Shown here piece by piece: positions 21,995 to 32,932 of a DNA stretch of 64,000 nucleotides (position 1 is its first letter; every line of letters begins with the position of its first letter). Under the pieces are notes generated by a model. The model was not told the DNA's origin. It saw nothing but the letters and a program-made list of their open reading frames with translations, and made no database searches. Source of the stretch: Seiridium cupressi. Taxonomy: Eukaryota; Ascomycota; Sordariomycetes; Amphisphaeriales; Sporocadaceae. Location: contig JARVKI010000113.1 in the NCBI GenBank assembly GCA_036674765.1, positions 62,001-126,000 on the forward strand, read 5' to 3'. A program made the translations under genes and the position numbers.

Positions 21995-22761
21995 ATGGAG
22001 AGCCACCCAACGAATCCAATGACATACAAGAAGTTCCATCTTGCGCTGCTGCGCCCAGCCATCCTCCAGATCCTGCGAGCACAGGGCTACTACACGTGCA
22101 AGCCGACCGTCCTCGAGTTCTTTACCGAGGTCGTCGCAGACTATATATTCAACACGGCAGTGGCGACACGCAGGGCTATGGAACACAATCATCCAGAAAC
22201 CCCCGAAGTCACTCTGCCTGATCTCCGCCAGGGTCTTGAATACATGGGCGCTTTCAACCGCGACGAGAACAAGAGGGAGGATCGCGAGTACGCCGGCGAC
22301 TCTGAATTGCGAGGCATTGAGCAGTTCAAGGCCTGGTTCGATGAGAAACAAAACCAAAGGATCACTCGAATTGCTGAAGCCTTCGCGCAAACCGGCATGC
22401 TCCTCGAGGCACCTCCGCTTGAAGAGGGCAAAAAGATTGAGCGACCTCCCATCGACTACCTGAGTCGTAAGTCGAATCCCTCTGCCTCGTCATGGATGCT
22501 CCGTACTGATGAACTACATCAGAACTCAAGCAGAAGCACAGCAAGAATGATGATTCCAGATATGCTAGCACTATTCTGGGCAAGCCGAGTGACCACGGAG
22601 AAATACTAGTCGAGGGTGGACTCGTATCCAGCATCGACGAGTGGCGCGACATGATGTTCCAGAGAAACGAACGACCGCGAGAGCCGACGCCTGACTCCAG
22701 ACCACCAAGTTCTGGCCTCAGCTCACTTGATGATGGCGATGTCGAGATGATGGATCTATGA
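21995..22761 (+). CDS. Bromodomain-associated histone-fold protein, TAF3-like
   Basis: The protein carries the histone-fold domain found in TFIID subunits TAF3 and TAF8. Exon 1 is 21995-22466, a 56-nt intron covers 22467-22522 (GTAAGT donor, ACATCAG acceptor), and exon 2 is 22523-22761, giving 236 residues. The histone fold is at about 10-90: FHLALLRPAILQILRAQGYY, then VLEFFTEVVADYIFNTA, then TLPDLRQGLEYMGAF. The rest holds a charged helix (FKAWFDEKQNQRITRIAEAF) and a C-terminal segment (LVEGGLVSSIDEWRDMMF). There is no PHD finger, as in fungal TAF3. Its position head to head with TAF7 supports a TFIID role. TAF8 is the main alternative. Confidence 0.82.
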
Positions 22762-23591
22762 TTGCCCCACAAGCCTCCTTGGTGAAGCAAAACCGACTCG
22801 CGCCCTGGGTGGTTAAATAGAACAGACGTGCGATGGTAGTTGTTGATGGTTCTTGCGAATTACGTAACATTCCGGCAGCATGGCGAAGGTGTTTTGGTGT
22901 TTGCAGCATTGATGCATATGATTAGGAAAACGGCAACGGAGGCGTATGGAAAAAATTCATGACGCGCCATGCCAACGCACATTGAAGGGGGGTGGACAGA
23001 TTTTTCTCTCTCTTTTTGTTCTTTCTCTGACGGTACCCTTGTACCACGCAGCATGGCCATTTGTAAGCCTCGGGCAAGATACCCCCTTTATATCGCCTGA
23101 GGTCTTTGGTCTCTCCCCACGATAGAACTGTACATTTGGCATAATAACATCCACAGGACTGATGCAGACAAAATCGAGGTTGATAATTCTACAGTTAATC
23201 GTCTGTTGCTCCGGCGACCCGAAATCTTTCAAACATATGTGATTGCGTCCGTGTTCCAGCTCGGACACTGACCGCACTGGTGACGGGGCTTCCATGGGAC
23301 CAGACTTTCGATTTAGACTTATATTTGGTATCTTAGAGCTTATGTGCACGTTAAACCACTAAACCCAAACAGACCTTCGGACTGACTACTTTGCGCCGAA
23401 AGCGAGTGTATGCATGCATATGCTAATAGACAAGAAGAAAACCTGCCGCGCTGAACCCCGAAACTATACATGCTATGATATCGCCCCCTCATCTGAAAAT
23501 ACCCCCTGTAGAGAAGTATCTGGTGATACCTAACTTCTCCCAGTCGCAAAAAACACTTCATATCCTGTAGACGTAAACCATATTCTATTCC
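22762..23591. terminator. Convergent 3' region, TAF3-like and F-box genes
   Basis: About 830 bp between facing stop codons. I see no exon or RNA gene in it. Confidence 0.35.
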
Positions 23592-26500
23592 TCACATGAT
23601 GATACATTTCCTCTCCTTTGCTGTTCCATCCCTAGGTGCTTTAGACGCCCAGGTGATATCCGTCCATGCACTACTCATGGCATCACCGTCCTTCTTTTTT
23701 TTGCGCCTGCCCGTCCATCCGCGGCTCTTGGCGTCTTGCAAGTTTTTGGCTGCGCTCCTACGAGCCCGGCTCTGGCGTCTGGTCAGGCTGGTATGATGCC
23801 TTAGCGAGGAAGTCGTCAACTGAGCGGAGGGCGGTGCTGGGGGGATGGTGAGCATGTGCCCGTGCCCCTGCCCATCGTGCACCGTGATGATGTTATCATT
23901 CGTGCTTCGACCACCAACACTAGCAATGCTATAAATAGTCTCTAAACGCTCCACGGTGGGCCTAGTGTTGCCAGCACCGGATTGAGGGCCAGGGTGGCGT
24001 GGGACTGGGGCGTGAATCACAGGTTCTCCCGGATTTCGCTGCAAGCCTTGATTGTCCGGTGCGTCAAAGGCGCCGGAGACACCCTTCGGCGTACTGATGA
24101 TCAGAGGCAGCTCTGGTTCGGGGGCTACCGGCTGGGTCTCAAGTATCTGGCTATTCCTAACGGAGGCTGGACGGCCGCGTTCCTGCGAGTAGCGGCCTAC
24201 GGGGACACGAGGGACCTGGAAACTACCTGAGGGAGGGCGTGCCGGCCGTGAATCTCGGCGATTGTTCAGTCGCGCGAGCTGATCGGGTGTTGGCGCGGGG
24301 GGGAGTGACGCAGCTATTATTTCGGCATTGTTGGCATCAACGGCCGGTGCCGAATAAGGATATCCAGTGGAAACAGCGCCTAGCGAAGACCCGAGTTGGG
24401 GGTTACGAGGCCATGTTGAAGCATTGGGAAGGTGACCAACTTGAGGACTGGCACCCACGTCGTTCCACATCGCACTGTTGAAGCCTGGTGCAGGAATGGT
24501 CACATTCAGGGAGTAGGAGTTTGCCGACTCTCTCGACGACCCGGTAGCAGCGGACTGTGCTACGGATGAGGACGGTGTAATCCCCGTGCTGGAGGAGAGA
24601 GTGCCAGAGGATGGTGGATTTGGACTGGTATGAACACGTCGCTCTGGTCTCGTATCTAGTCTTTGTAGCTCTTGCGGCAACTGTGCTGGCTGGCTCGGTG
24701 GGTCAATGGGTGATATGTCGTATATGTCATCATTTTGCCCAACTTCATGAAACGTTTGCTCAGATGGTCGCTGGTTTGTTGGACTCGACGCTGGCCGCTG
24801 AGACACGTCTATGCGGTCTTCACTGGTAATTGCTGGTCCACTACCGAATCTCAAATGGGAGATTGGTGGCTGCCAAGATGCACGAGACCGTCTGTCCCGA
24901 GGGGGTGAAGTCTGTATCCTCGGCAATTCAGGCCTACTCTGCGCGTTGACCTGTTGTTGACACGGCTGCCCAGCGACCATTGCAGGCGCTGATGGTTGTA
25001 TGTGTGGCTGTAACTGAGGAGGCGCTGAAGGCGGTGGCAGAGGGGCATTAGTTTGGACGGTTGTCGACTGCGGATTATTTGGCGTCATAGACTTTAGGCC
25101 AGCTCCTGAAATTGCGGTATGTCGAAGGAAAGATGACATATCTCCGGGGTCCTCTTTCGCATACGGCGGCGGAGGTGGGACCCAGTTGTCCGCATCACTC
25201 TCGTGAGGATGCTCTGCTCTTCCATCTGCTCGTCTATACTCAACCCGGCCACCGGTGGTAGCTGAAGGATGAAGTCGCCGGTTTACAGCAGCAGCAGTTG
25301 CGGCACGGCGCAGGGTCGGTGCTGTGCGTGGACTAGCATGTGCATATGGTGCATCAAGCGCTTCCTGGACATCTTCCAAAGACGGCTCTTCTGATTCTTC
25401 CTGTGCGGAAACCGTCCGAGCTTCCGTTCGTGGTCCCGTCATGCGTCGCGGAAGAAGAGGATCTTCATGATTGTCCGTCGAAATAGCAGGAACTGGTGGA
25501 CGGAGTAGATCCTCTGTACGGTGATCCGCCAGTGTCGCCGATCTCATCACACCCGAGCGTCCGCCATTCCTTTGAGCCACTGTTCGTCTTCGCACAATCG
25601 CTACTTCTGTGGCCATGTCTCGATGCTCTTCTTCCAGTGTTTCTGGTTCTTTCGTGCCAACCTCAATTGTTACCTCGACCTCCTCTCCATTCATTATGCC
25701 GTAATCAAAATCAAGAATAGTGACTCTGCCTCCATCGACAAAGTCAATGCCATCTTCTTCTGTAATCGGCTTTGGTGGCATTACTCCTCGAGCGGCAACG
25801 ATCAATCGTTCCTGGTATGAGAAATCGCCATATTCTGCAACCCATTTTACCGTGCTTGCACCACTCAACTGCGTGATTTTTCGACCACTAACAAAGGTAT
25901 TTCGATTCCTATCACACAGAATCTGCCATTGGGGAACTCTGCCTCCAACCGCCTCTTGTGACTGAGAAGGCGAACGTACTGATGGTGCGCTGTTTCGTCG
26001 ACTCAGCCCTGGCGCCACTGAGTCGGTTCCGGCCTCTGTGACGGCTTCGAGGTCCTCGGGAATCCCATAAAGCCAAACATCTCTTCCTTCAAACCCTGCT
26101 GAGACGAGTTCACCACAATAGGTCGCTGCAGGTAAGGTACATGGCAGTAAAGTGGTTTGCGACGATGAACTAGGTATCGGGCCGGTAAAGTAGGTAGTCC
26201 CGTTCCGGAGATCGTCGATGCGTACGGCACGGAAGGTTTCAAAGCTCCTGTCGTACGTAAATGTCCAGCTAGCTTCCTGGGAGCTGGATTCCTGAAGCAG
26301 CACGGCATGACTGCAATCACGACTCGTATTCGGGAATAGTATCGAGGTGGTCCATAGCGCACTGATGTTATCTTCCCCCATCTGAGCACCAGGATCGTAG
26401 TATGGCGCTGTGAGAATCACCGTGTTTGGCTGATGCGCGACGGTTGTGGTGCCAAGTAACTGCGTTCCGTCAAAGGAGAAGGCCAAGTAGTCAACAGCAT

Positions 26501-27348
26501 CGCACTTGACAGCCCGCCTATCTGTGGGCATAGCTCCAGTGCCGAGAGAAGAGACCTCGATTCCCCCTTCATAAGCCGCAGCCAACACGCTACCGCAGGG
26601 CGACAAGGCGATGGTTCGAGGTGTATGGTCTAATATAAGTGACTGCGTCCGCTTTGGAGGGTGTTCTCGGAGGTCATACAGATCAACCTGCATGTCGCTG
26701 GACAGCACCGCCAGGACGGCACCATTGTCTAGGATACAGGTAGATACCGGCCGACGCAGTATTTTTAGCTCACGTTTCACCTCCAATTCCGAGCCTCTCA
26801 AATCCAGTACATAGATTCGAGACGAGTTGTAGGCCAAGAGATGGTGCCCTCGCGGAGATGGGCTGAATTGCATCCCTTCGCCACCGGGTGCGGAGGAGGA
26901 ACTAATGGAGTTGGACACAAGCTTAATAGTCGTTGTCTTGGGGCGCAGGTAGACCTCGAACAGGTTGCGCTTGACCTCTCGTGAAAAGAGGCGTCGCAGC
27001 CTCGGCAGGTCCTCATCTTTCACCGAGTCTGGCGATGCGGCGCTGTGTGTTGCCAGGTATGATGGGCACCGCGAGAGATGATGTGCGTATAGATGTGCAT
27101 GTTGGGAGACGCGCCTCCATTTTGAATTGAGCAGCACCAACGAGGCGAAGGAATTCGGATCGGTCAGTTGAAGGATTCTGTTATTGCGAACACGCTATTA
27201 ACTACAATATCCCAGCAAGACTGAGGAACATTACGTACTGCTGTATGATCTCTTCAGGCAATCTTTCGAAGGCAGCCGTGGGGCTGGAGTTGGAGCTGAT
27301 GGCCATGCTCTCGGACTGGACGTCGATGTCGGGCGTGGCAGAACCCAT
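23592..27348 (-). CDS. Large F-box protein with beta-propeller-like region and C-terminal CaaX box
   Basis: Probably a substrate adaptor of an SCF ubiquitin ligase. Exon 1 is 27348-27239, the intron is 27238-27178 (GTACGT donor, AACAG acceptor), and exon 2 is 27177-23592, giving 1,231 residues. The F-box is split by the intron: FERLPEEIIQQ then ILQLTDPNSFASLVLLNSKW, about residues 27-60. Residues 80 to about 400 look like degenerate WD/beta-propeller repeats (RIYVLDLRGSELEV, VDLYDLREHPP, PRTIALSPCGSVLAAAYEGG). The remainder is proline- and serine-rich and disordered. A Lys/Arg-rich segment (GRRKKKK) lies near the end, and the last four residues are CIIM, a good CaaX prenylation motif. I chose the ATG at 27348 because it sits just before the F-box; an upstream in-frame start is possible. 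The substrate is unknown. Confidence 0.85.
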
Positions 27349-29419
27349 GCTGTCGCAGGACTTCTGTGTGTTGAATGCTAGCCGATGTAGACGAGCGACA
27401 TTGGTTAAAGAACCAAAGCTACTGCCATTGAGAGCCTGCGATACAAAAGGCCATGGCGCTTCCCAAGCTGCTTCGCCAACTAGTGAATCAGCAAACCAGG
27501 TCACCAACTGGTCGGGTTCCAAGGTTGGAGCAGGGAGACCGATCCCCGTACCCTGTGCCTGTGCATGTGCCTCCCAAAGCTTGTCCTTCGGACGGAGGTT
27601 GCAGGAGAAAACCCTTCTTGTCGTCGCAAATGAGGAGGCAACAAAGAGGAAGCATGTGTGACGCGGCAGGTCGAGAAGGGTAAAACATTCACGTTCAGCG
27701 GCAGGGAGTCTTTTGGGGCGAAGCAATTGGCCAGAGGTTAGGTCAGCTTCAGCGACTCAAGCCATGCACCGCACCGCACCATACAGCTAGCCTATAGCGC
27801 CGCCGGCGGACTACGATCTATCGACGCAAAGCCGGGCCTCATCAATACCTCCTCATGCACCCGTGTTTTTGACTCTTCGTTGGACTCTCTTTGACACCAG
27901 GGCCCACTACGTAGACCATGAATCCGGTATGGCCGTCCTATAGTTATTGGTCTTTGAGGCCGGACCCGGCGTTTATTGTTCTGGCTTCCAGTCAACAAGC
28001 CTCATCGGCCAACACGCTGCTGGGGGCTAAGCACCCCAAGATACCTACCTAACCTAACCTCGAGCCTTGGGCTTTCAATGATCCTGATAAAAAAGCTCCA
28101 AGAGCGGCTACAAACAGCTAGGTTCGAATTACCCACAATCACGTACGCGTACCTCAAAAATGCCGGGTCCTGCAAGTGAACAACAGGTCTTAATCTATGG
28201 AATTATGTGATCGGCAACAGTAGCTGTATATGGTACGAAACACAATGGGTTCGAGGGAGGACCATTAATTCACCAGAGCTGGGGTCTACTTCTGAAGAGC
28301 CCCCATGCACTCGGCAGACTGTACATGGTTTGCTTTCAGGGACGCTAATCTCTCGGAGAGACGTCGACCTCTGAATGTTGAGGTCCGCTTTGTCGTGGAG
28401 CTACAGTAATGAGGTATCTAATTCACGCCGCGAAAAGAGTCGTGTATTCCTGTGAAAAGGGGCAGGGGGTTGCACATACCTGCCGAAACCTTCAGCCACC
28501 GCCGCCAACTCACGGCTAACACATGCAGCCTGTGCTATTTTTGGTTCGGGCGACTCGCCGCAGCCATCAGGAGAGTGACGGGGTAAAATTCAAGAGTTGC
28601 TCTCGTTGGTAGACAGTGGGGCTGTGATGACTCTCTGTGGTTCTACAGTGAACCAACGCACGCACTACATGGGAGATATACTACAATAGGCACCTATGTA
28701 CCTGATTACATGTAGGTACTCGAAGACCCCGATTGTCTGGCACATATGCCTTTTTACCTGGATCGCATAATATATTCATTGCCGTGTCACCCACGCCGCT
28801 CACACTCCCTGACTGACACTTGGAAGAAAATTGGCTTGACCACCAGGGGAACACATCAGGCTGCTCTAGGCTTGTTGGTCCTCTCACCCCCTCTTGTGCT
28901 GTATTTCACGATATGGGACCGTGTATAATGGGCTCGCACTTCGATAGGATGCACGTTGAGCTTAGCGTCGGAAAATGCCCCTAGTAGTACTCCATGCCAG
29001 ACTTGATCTATGATGTCAGCTCGAGGGATGCTCTGGGAAATGTCAAACAGTTCCCGTTCAAGTTGAACAGTGATGTTGTGCAGGAATGTTGCCGGTTCGG
29101 TCGGCCCCTGATCGCATTGCCTCGTGAGACGATACATTGGGTACCGAACAAGTTACTGACAGCTCAAGACGTTCATCACTGGCTGAAGTCTATCCAATGG
29201 CAAATGATGGGCTACAACTTCGAGGCCGATCGTGACACCAGTACTCACTAGCTCTGCGTGCTTACTCATCTTGTTCCAGCAGCAGCAGCAGCAGCATCAT
29301 TGGAATTAACTAAGCTTCCGCTTTAGTCGTGGGGTTAAACCCACAAAATACTGACGTCCTGTCCACGACCTCATCATACCTATCTAGTTCCTCTATAGCA
29401 TATTATCCCTCCTCAATCC
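27349..29419. other. 2.1 kb intergenic region, no supported gene
   Basis: It holds the promoters of the F-box and GH15 genes. One reverse frame at 28856-29137 has protein-like composition (FLHNITVQLERELFDISQSI) but no recognisable family or neighbouring exon. An AGC repeat lies at its right end. Confidence 0.35.
29278..29295. repeat. (AGC)6 microsatellite
   Basis: Six AGC units about 125 bp upstream of the GH15 start codon. Confidence 0.85.
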
Positions 29420-32385
29420 ATGGGCCAAACGACAACTAACAACAAAATGTCCGTCCCAAATTGCAATACCATGAATGTCTCCAAGCGTGAGGTCTCGGGG
29501 TACCTGCCCATCGAGAATTACGGCATGATCGGCAACATGCGGACATGCGCTCTAGTAAGCATGGACGGAAGCGTTGGTACGGAGTTCAACAGATAATTGT
29601 CCTTGTTACGTACACCGCTAACTCATCGCCTTGCGCAGACTTCATGTGCTGGTAAGTTTGGATCTTGTCTTGAGCGAGTTGGACTATCCACCGATGCATG
29701 AGCCGCTGCGCCCATGCTGAAGTCTTTAAAAGGACTACTGGGCTGAGCATCTATCCCCGTGGCGTTCAAGAAGTTTGAGAAGTGGCTTATTTTTCCCCCC
29801 ATTCCCAGGCCTGACTTTGATTCGCCCTCCGTGTTTTGTCGTCTTCTAGATAAAGACAAGGGTGGCTACTTCAGCATTGCTCCTCCCAATGTGGCATCAT
29901 GCAGTAAGTGCAAAAGAAGAGACTCGAAATCCCAGTGTCCCTTGAAGCCCTGCTTCTGGTATTGGGTGCACTGGTAGGGTGTGCGCGGCTTCTGCTAAGC
30001 GCGAAGTCATGAAAAAACTACCATTGCTCCACGAATAGACATGGGGTTACTAAGGATTTATTAGCTACCAAACAGCAGTATCTGCCTTCGTCCGCCATCT
30101 TGCAGACCAGGTATATCCACGAGGACGGCGTCGTTGATCTTGTGGACTTCTTCCCAAGGCCCAGGACTACAAACATACTGAGTCCTGGGTATAAGCACAA
30201 CGCGTACCGGGAGACAAGGGCTGTTCAAGAAGAGCTAAAGAAGTGGCTGGTAAGACGGGTTGAATGTATACGTGGGCAGCTTGCACTAGGTGGGTTCCCA
30301 AAAGTAGCTCATCCCTCCATACAGAGCTGATCTCGGCAGATGTCGACATTTTCCCAGCATTTGGATACGCCAAGGAGCCGCACACTACTACCATTGTGCA
30401 GGCCGTACACAACTCACTCGACTGCAAGAGTAAGACTGTGACTTTCCACAGTGAGAAGGAAAAGCTCCAATTGGATGTTACCATCGACCGCGGCGAGGGC
30501 GAAAGCAACACCTGCCCCTCCGTCATCTTCAAGAAGGTGAAGAAGGACGGAATGCTTGGCGAAGGTGTTACAGCCAAGATTCTCCTGTCTGAAGGTCAAG
30601 CTGTATCATTTGTTCTTCGTGCAGACATTGACGATCACGTCACCGAGTCCATCACGACTCCTGTCGTGGACAAGCACCAGAATGACACGCAGACGTTCTG
30701 GTTCAACTGGCTGTCACAAAGCCGGTACCGAGGAGGATGGCGGGAGATCGTCGCTCGGAGCCTTATGATCTTGAAGATGCTGACTTACGAGCCTACCGGT
30801 GCCATTGTGGCAGCGCCCACCTTTTCAATCCCCGAAGAGGTGGGTGGCGTAAGGTAAACTCAGTCAGCCAATAGGATGCGCATAGTATGAGATGGGCTGA
30901 CTGGAGATAGGAATTGGGACTACCGCTTTTCATGGGTTCGAGACTCGAGCTTTACCATATACATTCTGCTCCGAATGGGGTTCACAGAAGAGGCCGACGC
31001 GTACATGGAGTTCATCAATGAAAGATTTCAGAATTCCACCACCAAAGACGGAGGGCTTCCCATCATGTTCACCATCAGGGGTGATACAGATATACCCGAG
31101 GAGGAACTCGACCACCTCGATGGCTACAAGGGAAGTAAGCCAGTTCGCATCGGTAACGGCGCGGCTTTTCACCAACAGTTTGACATCTATGGCGAGCTGA
31201 TGGACGGTATCTATCTATATAACAAGTATGGCAAGCCTATTTCGTGGGATACTTGGGTTTCTGTACGGAAGATGCTGGGTAAGCTCTGCGCCGTTTGCGT
31301 CATGTGATCGTGCAGCTGACTTTCTACCAGATTATGTTCTAACACTACTCGATCGTAAGTTTATGTAAGCCTGGCATGTGTTATCATCCGTATTTAACTG
31401 TGTTTGCAGAACCTGACATGAGTATATGGGAGGTTCGAAACAACAAGCAGCGTGAGTGCACCAAGAAAATACACTGAACTTTCGGCATCTCCCGAGATCT
31501 CTCGAGACTCTAGGGAAAAAGAAGGAAGGTACAAAGCTAACATGTTTGTCGTACGATAGACTTTGTATACTCGAAGGTGATGATGTGGGTGGCTTTTGAC
31601 CGAGGGCTCCGTCTGGCAGACAAGCGCTGTTTGCCCTGTCCGAACAGGTAAGAAATCCGGGTTATTTCTGCCGCCTATGGCTTATTCTGAGTTTTTCCCA
31701 CCAACAATCTTTCGCTCCTGAAATATGGCCATCAACCTCTCCATGATTTGCCAGGAAATGGCTAACCGCGGGTGTTGGTCAGAATGAAATGGATGGAAGC
31801 ACGAGATTCTCTCTACGAAGAGATTATGCAGAAAGGCTACAACGAAAAAATGGGCTGCTTCGTCCAAAGCTACGAGAACAACACTATGCTCGACTCGTCG
31901 ATCCTCATCGCGCCCTTGGTCTTCTTTATTGCCCCTAATGATCCCAGATTCCTCAGGACTCTAGATCGCATTCTTTCGCCACCCGAGAAAGGTGGTTTAA
32001 CAAGCACGGGGCTTGTCTATCGCTATGACACAGAGCTGTCTGAAGATGGTACGATACATTCCACGGGATACCTCTGCGTCTCCCTGCCCTTGTCTCCAGC
32101 TAATCTCTCCCGTCAGGTGTCGGTGGTCGCGAAGGCGCGTTCTCAATGTGCACATTCTGGCTGGTCGAAGCCATGACACGAGCTAGCATATATGAGCCCA
32201 AGTATCTTGGTCGAGCCATCAACGTCTTTGAGAACATGCTGAGCTTTTCAAATCACTTGTCCATGTTCTCCGAAGAAATTGCCAGATCCGGCGAACAGCT
32301 GGGCAACACACCCCAGGCATTCAGTCACTTGGCGCTCATCAGCGCTGCGTTCAACCTGGACCGGGCGCGCGAGCACAAGAGGTGA
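29420..32385 (+). CDS. Intracellular glycoside hydrolase family 15 enzyme (glucoamylase/trehalase-like), 11 exons
   Basis: GH15 enzymes hydrolyse terminal alpha-glucosidic bonds with inversion; this one is of the bacterial-like type without a starch-binding domain. Exons: 29420-29576, 29639-29651, 29809-29903, 30065-30289, 30340-30853, 30911-31278, 31331-31354, 31410-31451, 31560-31647, 31783-32048, 32117-32385. They sum to 687 codons with every phase matching. Landmarks are [44 protein letters not shown] and REGAF, then FSEEI with [14 protein letters not shown]. By family analogy E473 (IWE) and E650 (FSE) are the general acid and base. There is no signal peptide, so a cytosolic enzyme is expected. 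The exact sugar substrate cannot be read from the sequence. The stop overlaps a GTGAGT, so a short extra exon is possible. Confidence 0.88.
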
Positions 32386-32932
32386 GTAAGAACAGTGTAC
32401 TTCCGTGCAGAGCCGGAAGTGGCGGGCATGGGGGGGAGGACTTGACATGAGCCATACGGCTTACATGCTCCAGTACCGATGACGCCTATGATACATAGTG
32501 CAATGGTAGTTTCTGAGTATTGCACTTCGACCAGCGGTGAAGTACTTACCCCGTCTCGAGTTCACCGTGTTAACTGCGATTCTACCCATCTGGAATGATG
32601 CACCCACACATTGCTGGCTGGTATGATACTGAGATCGTTTTTCTCTTGGCATCACTAGCGAATCTGTATGTAAACAAGTGAAGTGAGCATTACTGGGAAT
32701 ATGGATATTTAATTTCTGGTGAAAACAATATATGTAGCCACGATGCATCTCGCTTTTGGTCTTCCCCTGATGTGCAGTCCCCGCCGTAAACGCCGTCGAC
32801 CTGGATATCACAGCAATGACAGTAATTGCATCTATGCCAAGCCCCCCACAGAGCAACAGACCGTATGTACAATTCTCACCTTTCTCAGTGTGTATCCAGA
32901 GCTACCCCAAATCGTTGTCCGATTAGCAATCT
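32386..32932. terminator. Tail-to-tail region between GH15 and GH5 genes
   Basis: About 550 bp between facing stops, AT-rich in part. No gene is recognised. Confidence 0.35.

Noticed and set aside
27349..27726. N-terminal extension of the F-box protein upstream of 27348
   Set aside because: The frame is open but composition is 5'UTR-like, and a good ATG stands just before the F-box.
28043..28060. CCTAACCTAACC as possible telomere or telomerase RNA template
   Set aside because: The unit is not the TTAGGG complement; it is a chance short repeat.
28110..28135. tRNA-like GGTTCGAATT sequence
   Set aside because: The flanking bases do not form a five-pair T-stem and no other arms are present.
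30290..30324. A 35-nt intron in the GH15 gene ending at ACAG
   Set aside because: It is too short for a fungal intron. Using the later acceptor at 30339 gives 50 nt, the same phase, and the expected [13 protein letters not shown] reading.
31648..31750. GH15 acceptor at the earlier CCAG (31752)
   Set aside because: The later acceptor at 31782 has CTAAC before it and gives RMKWMEARD, which fits the family.
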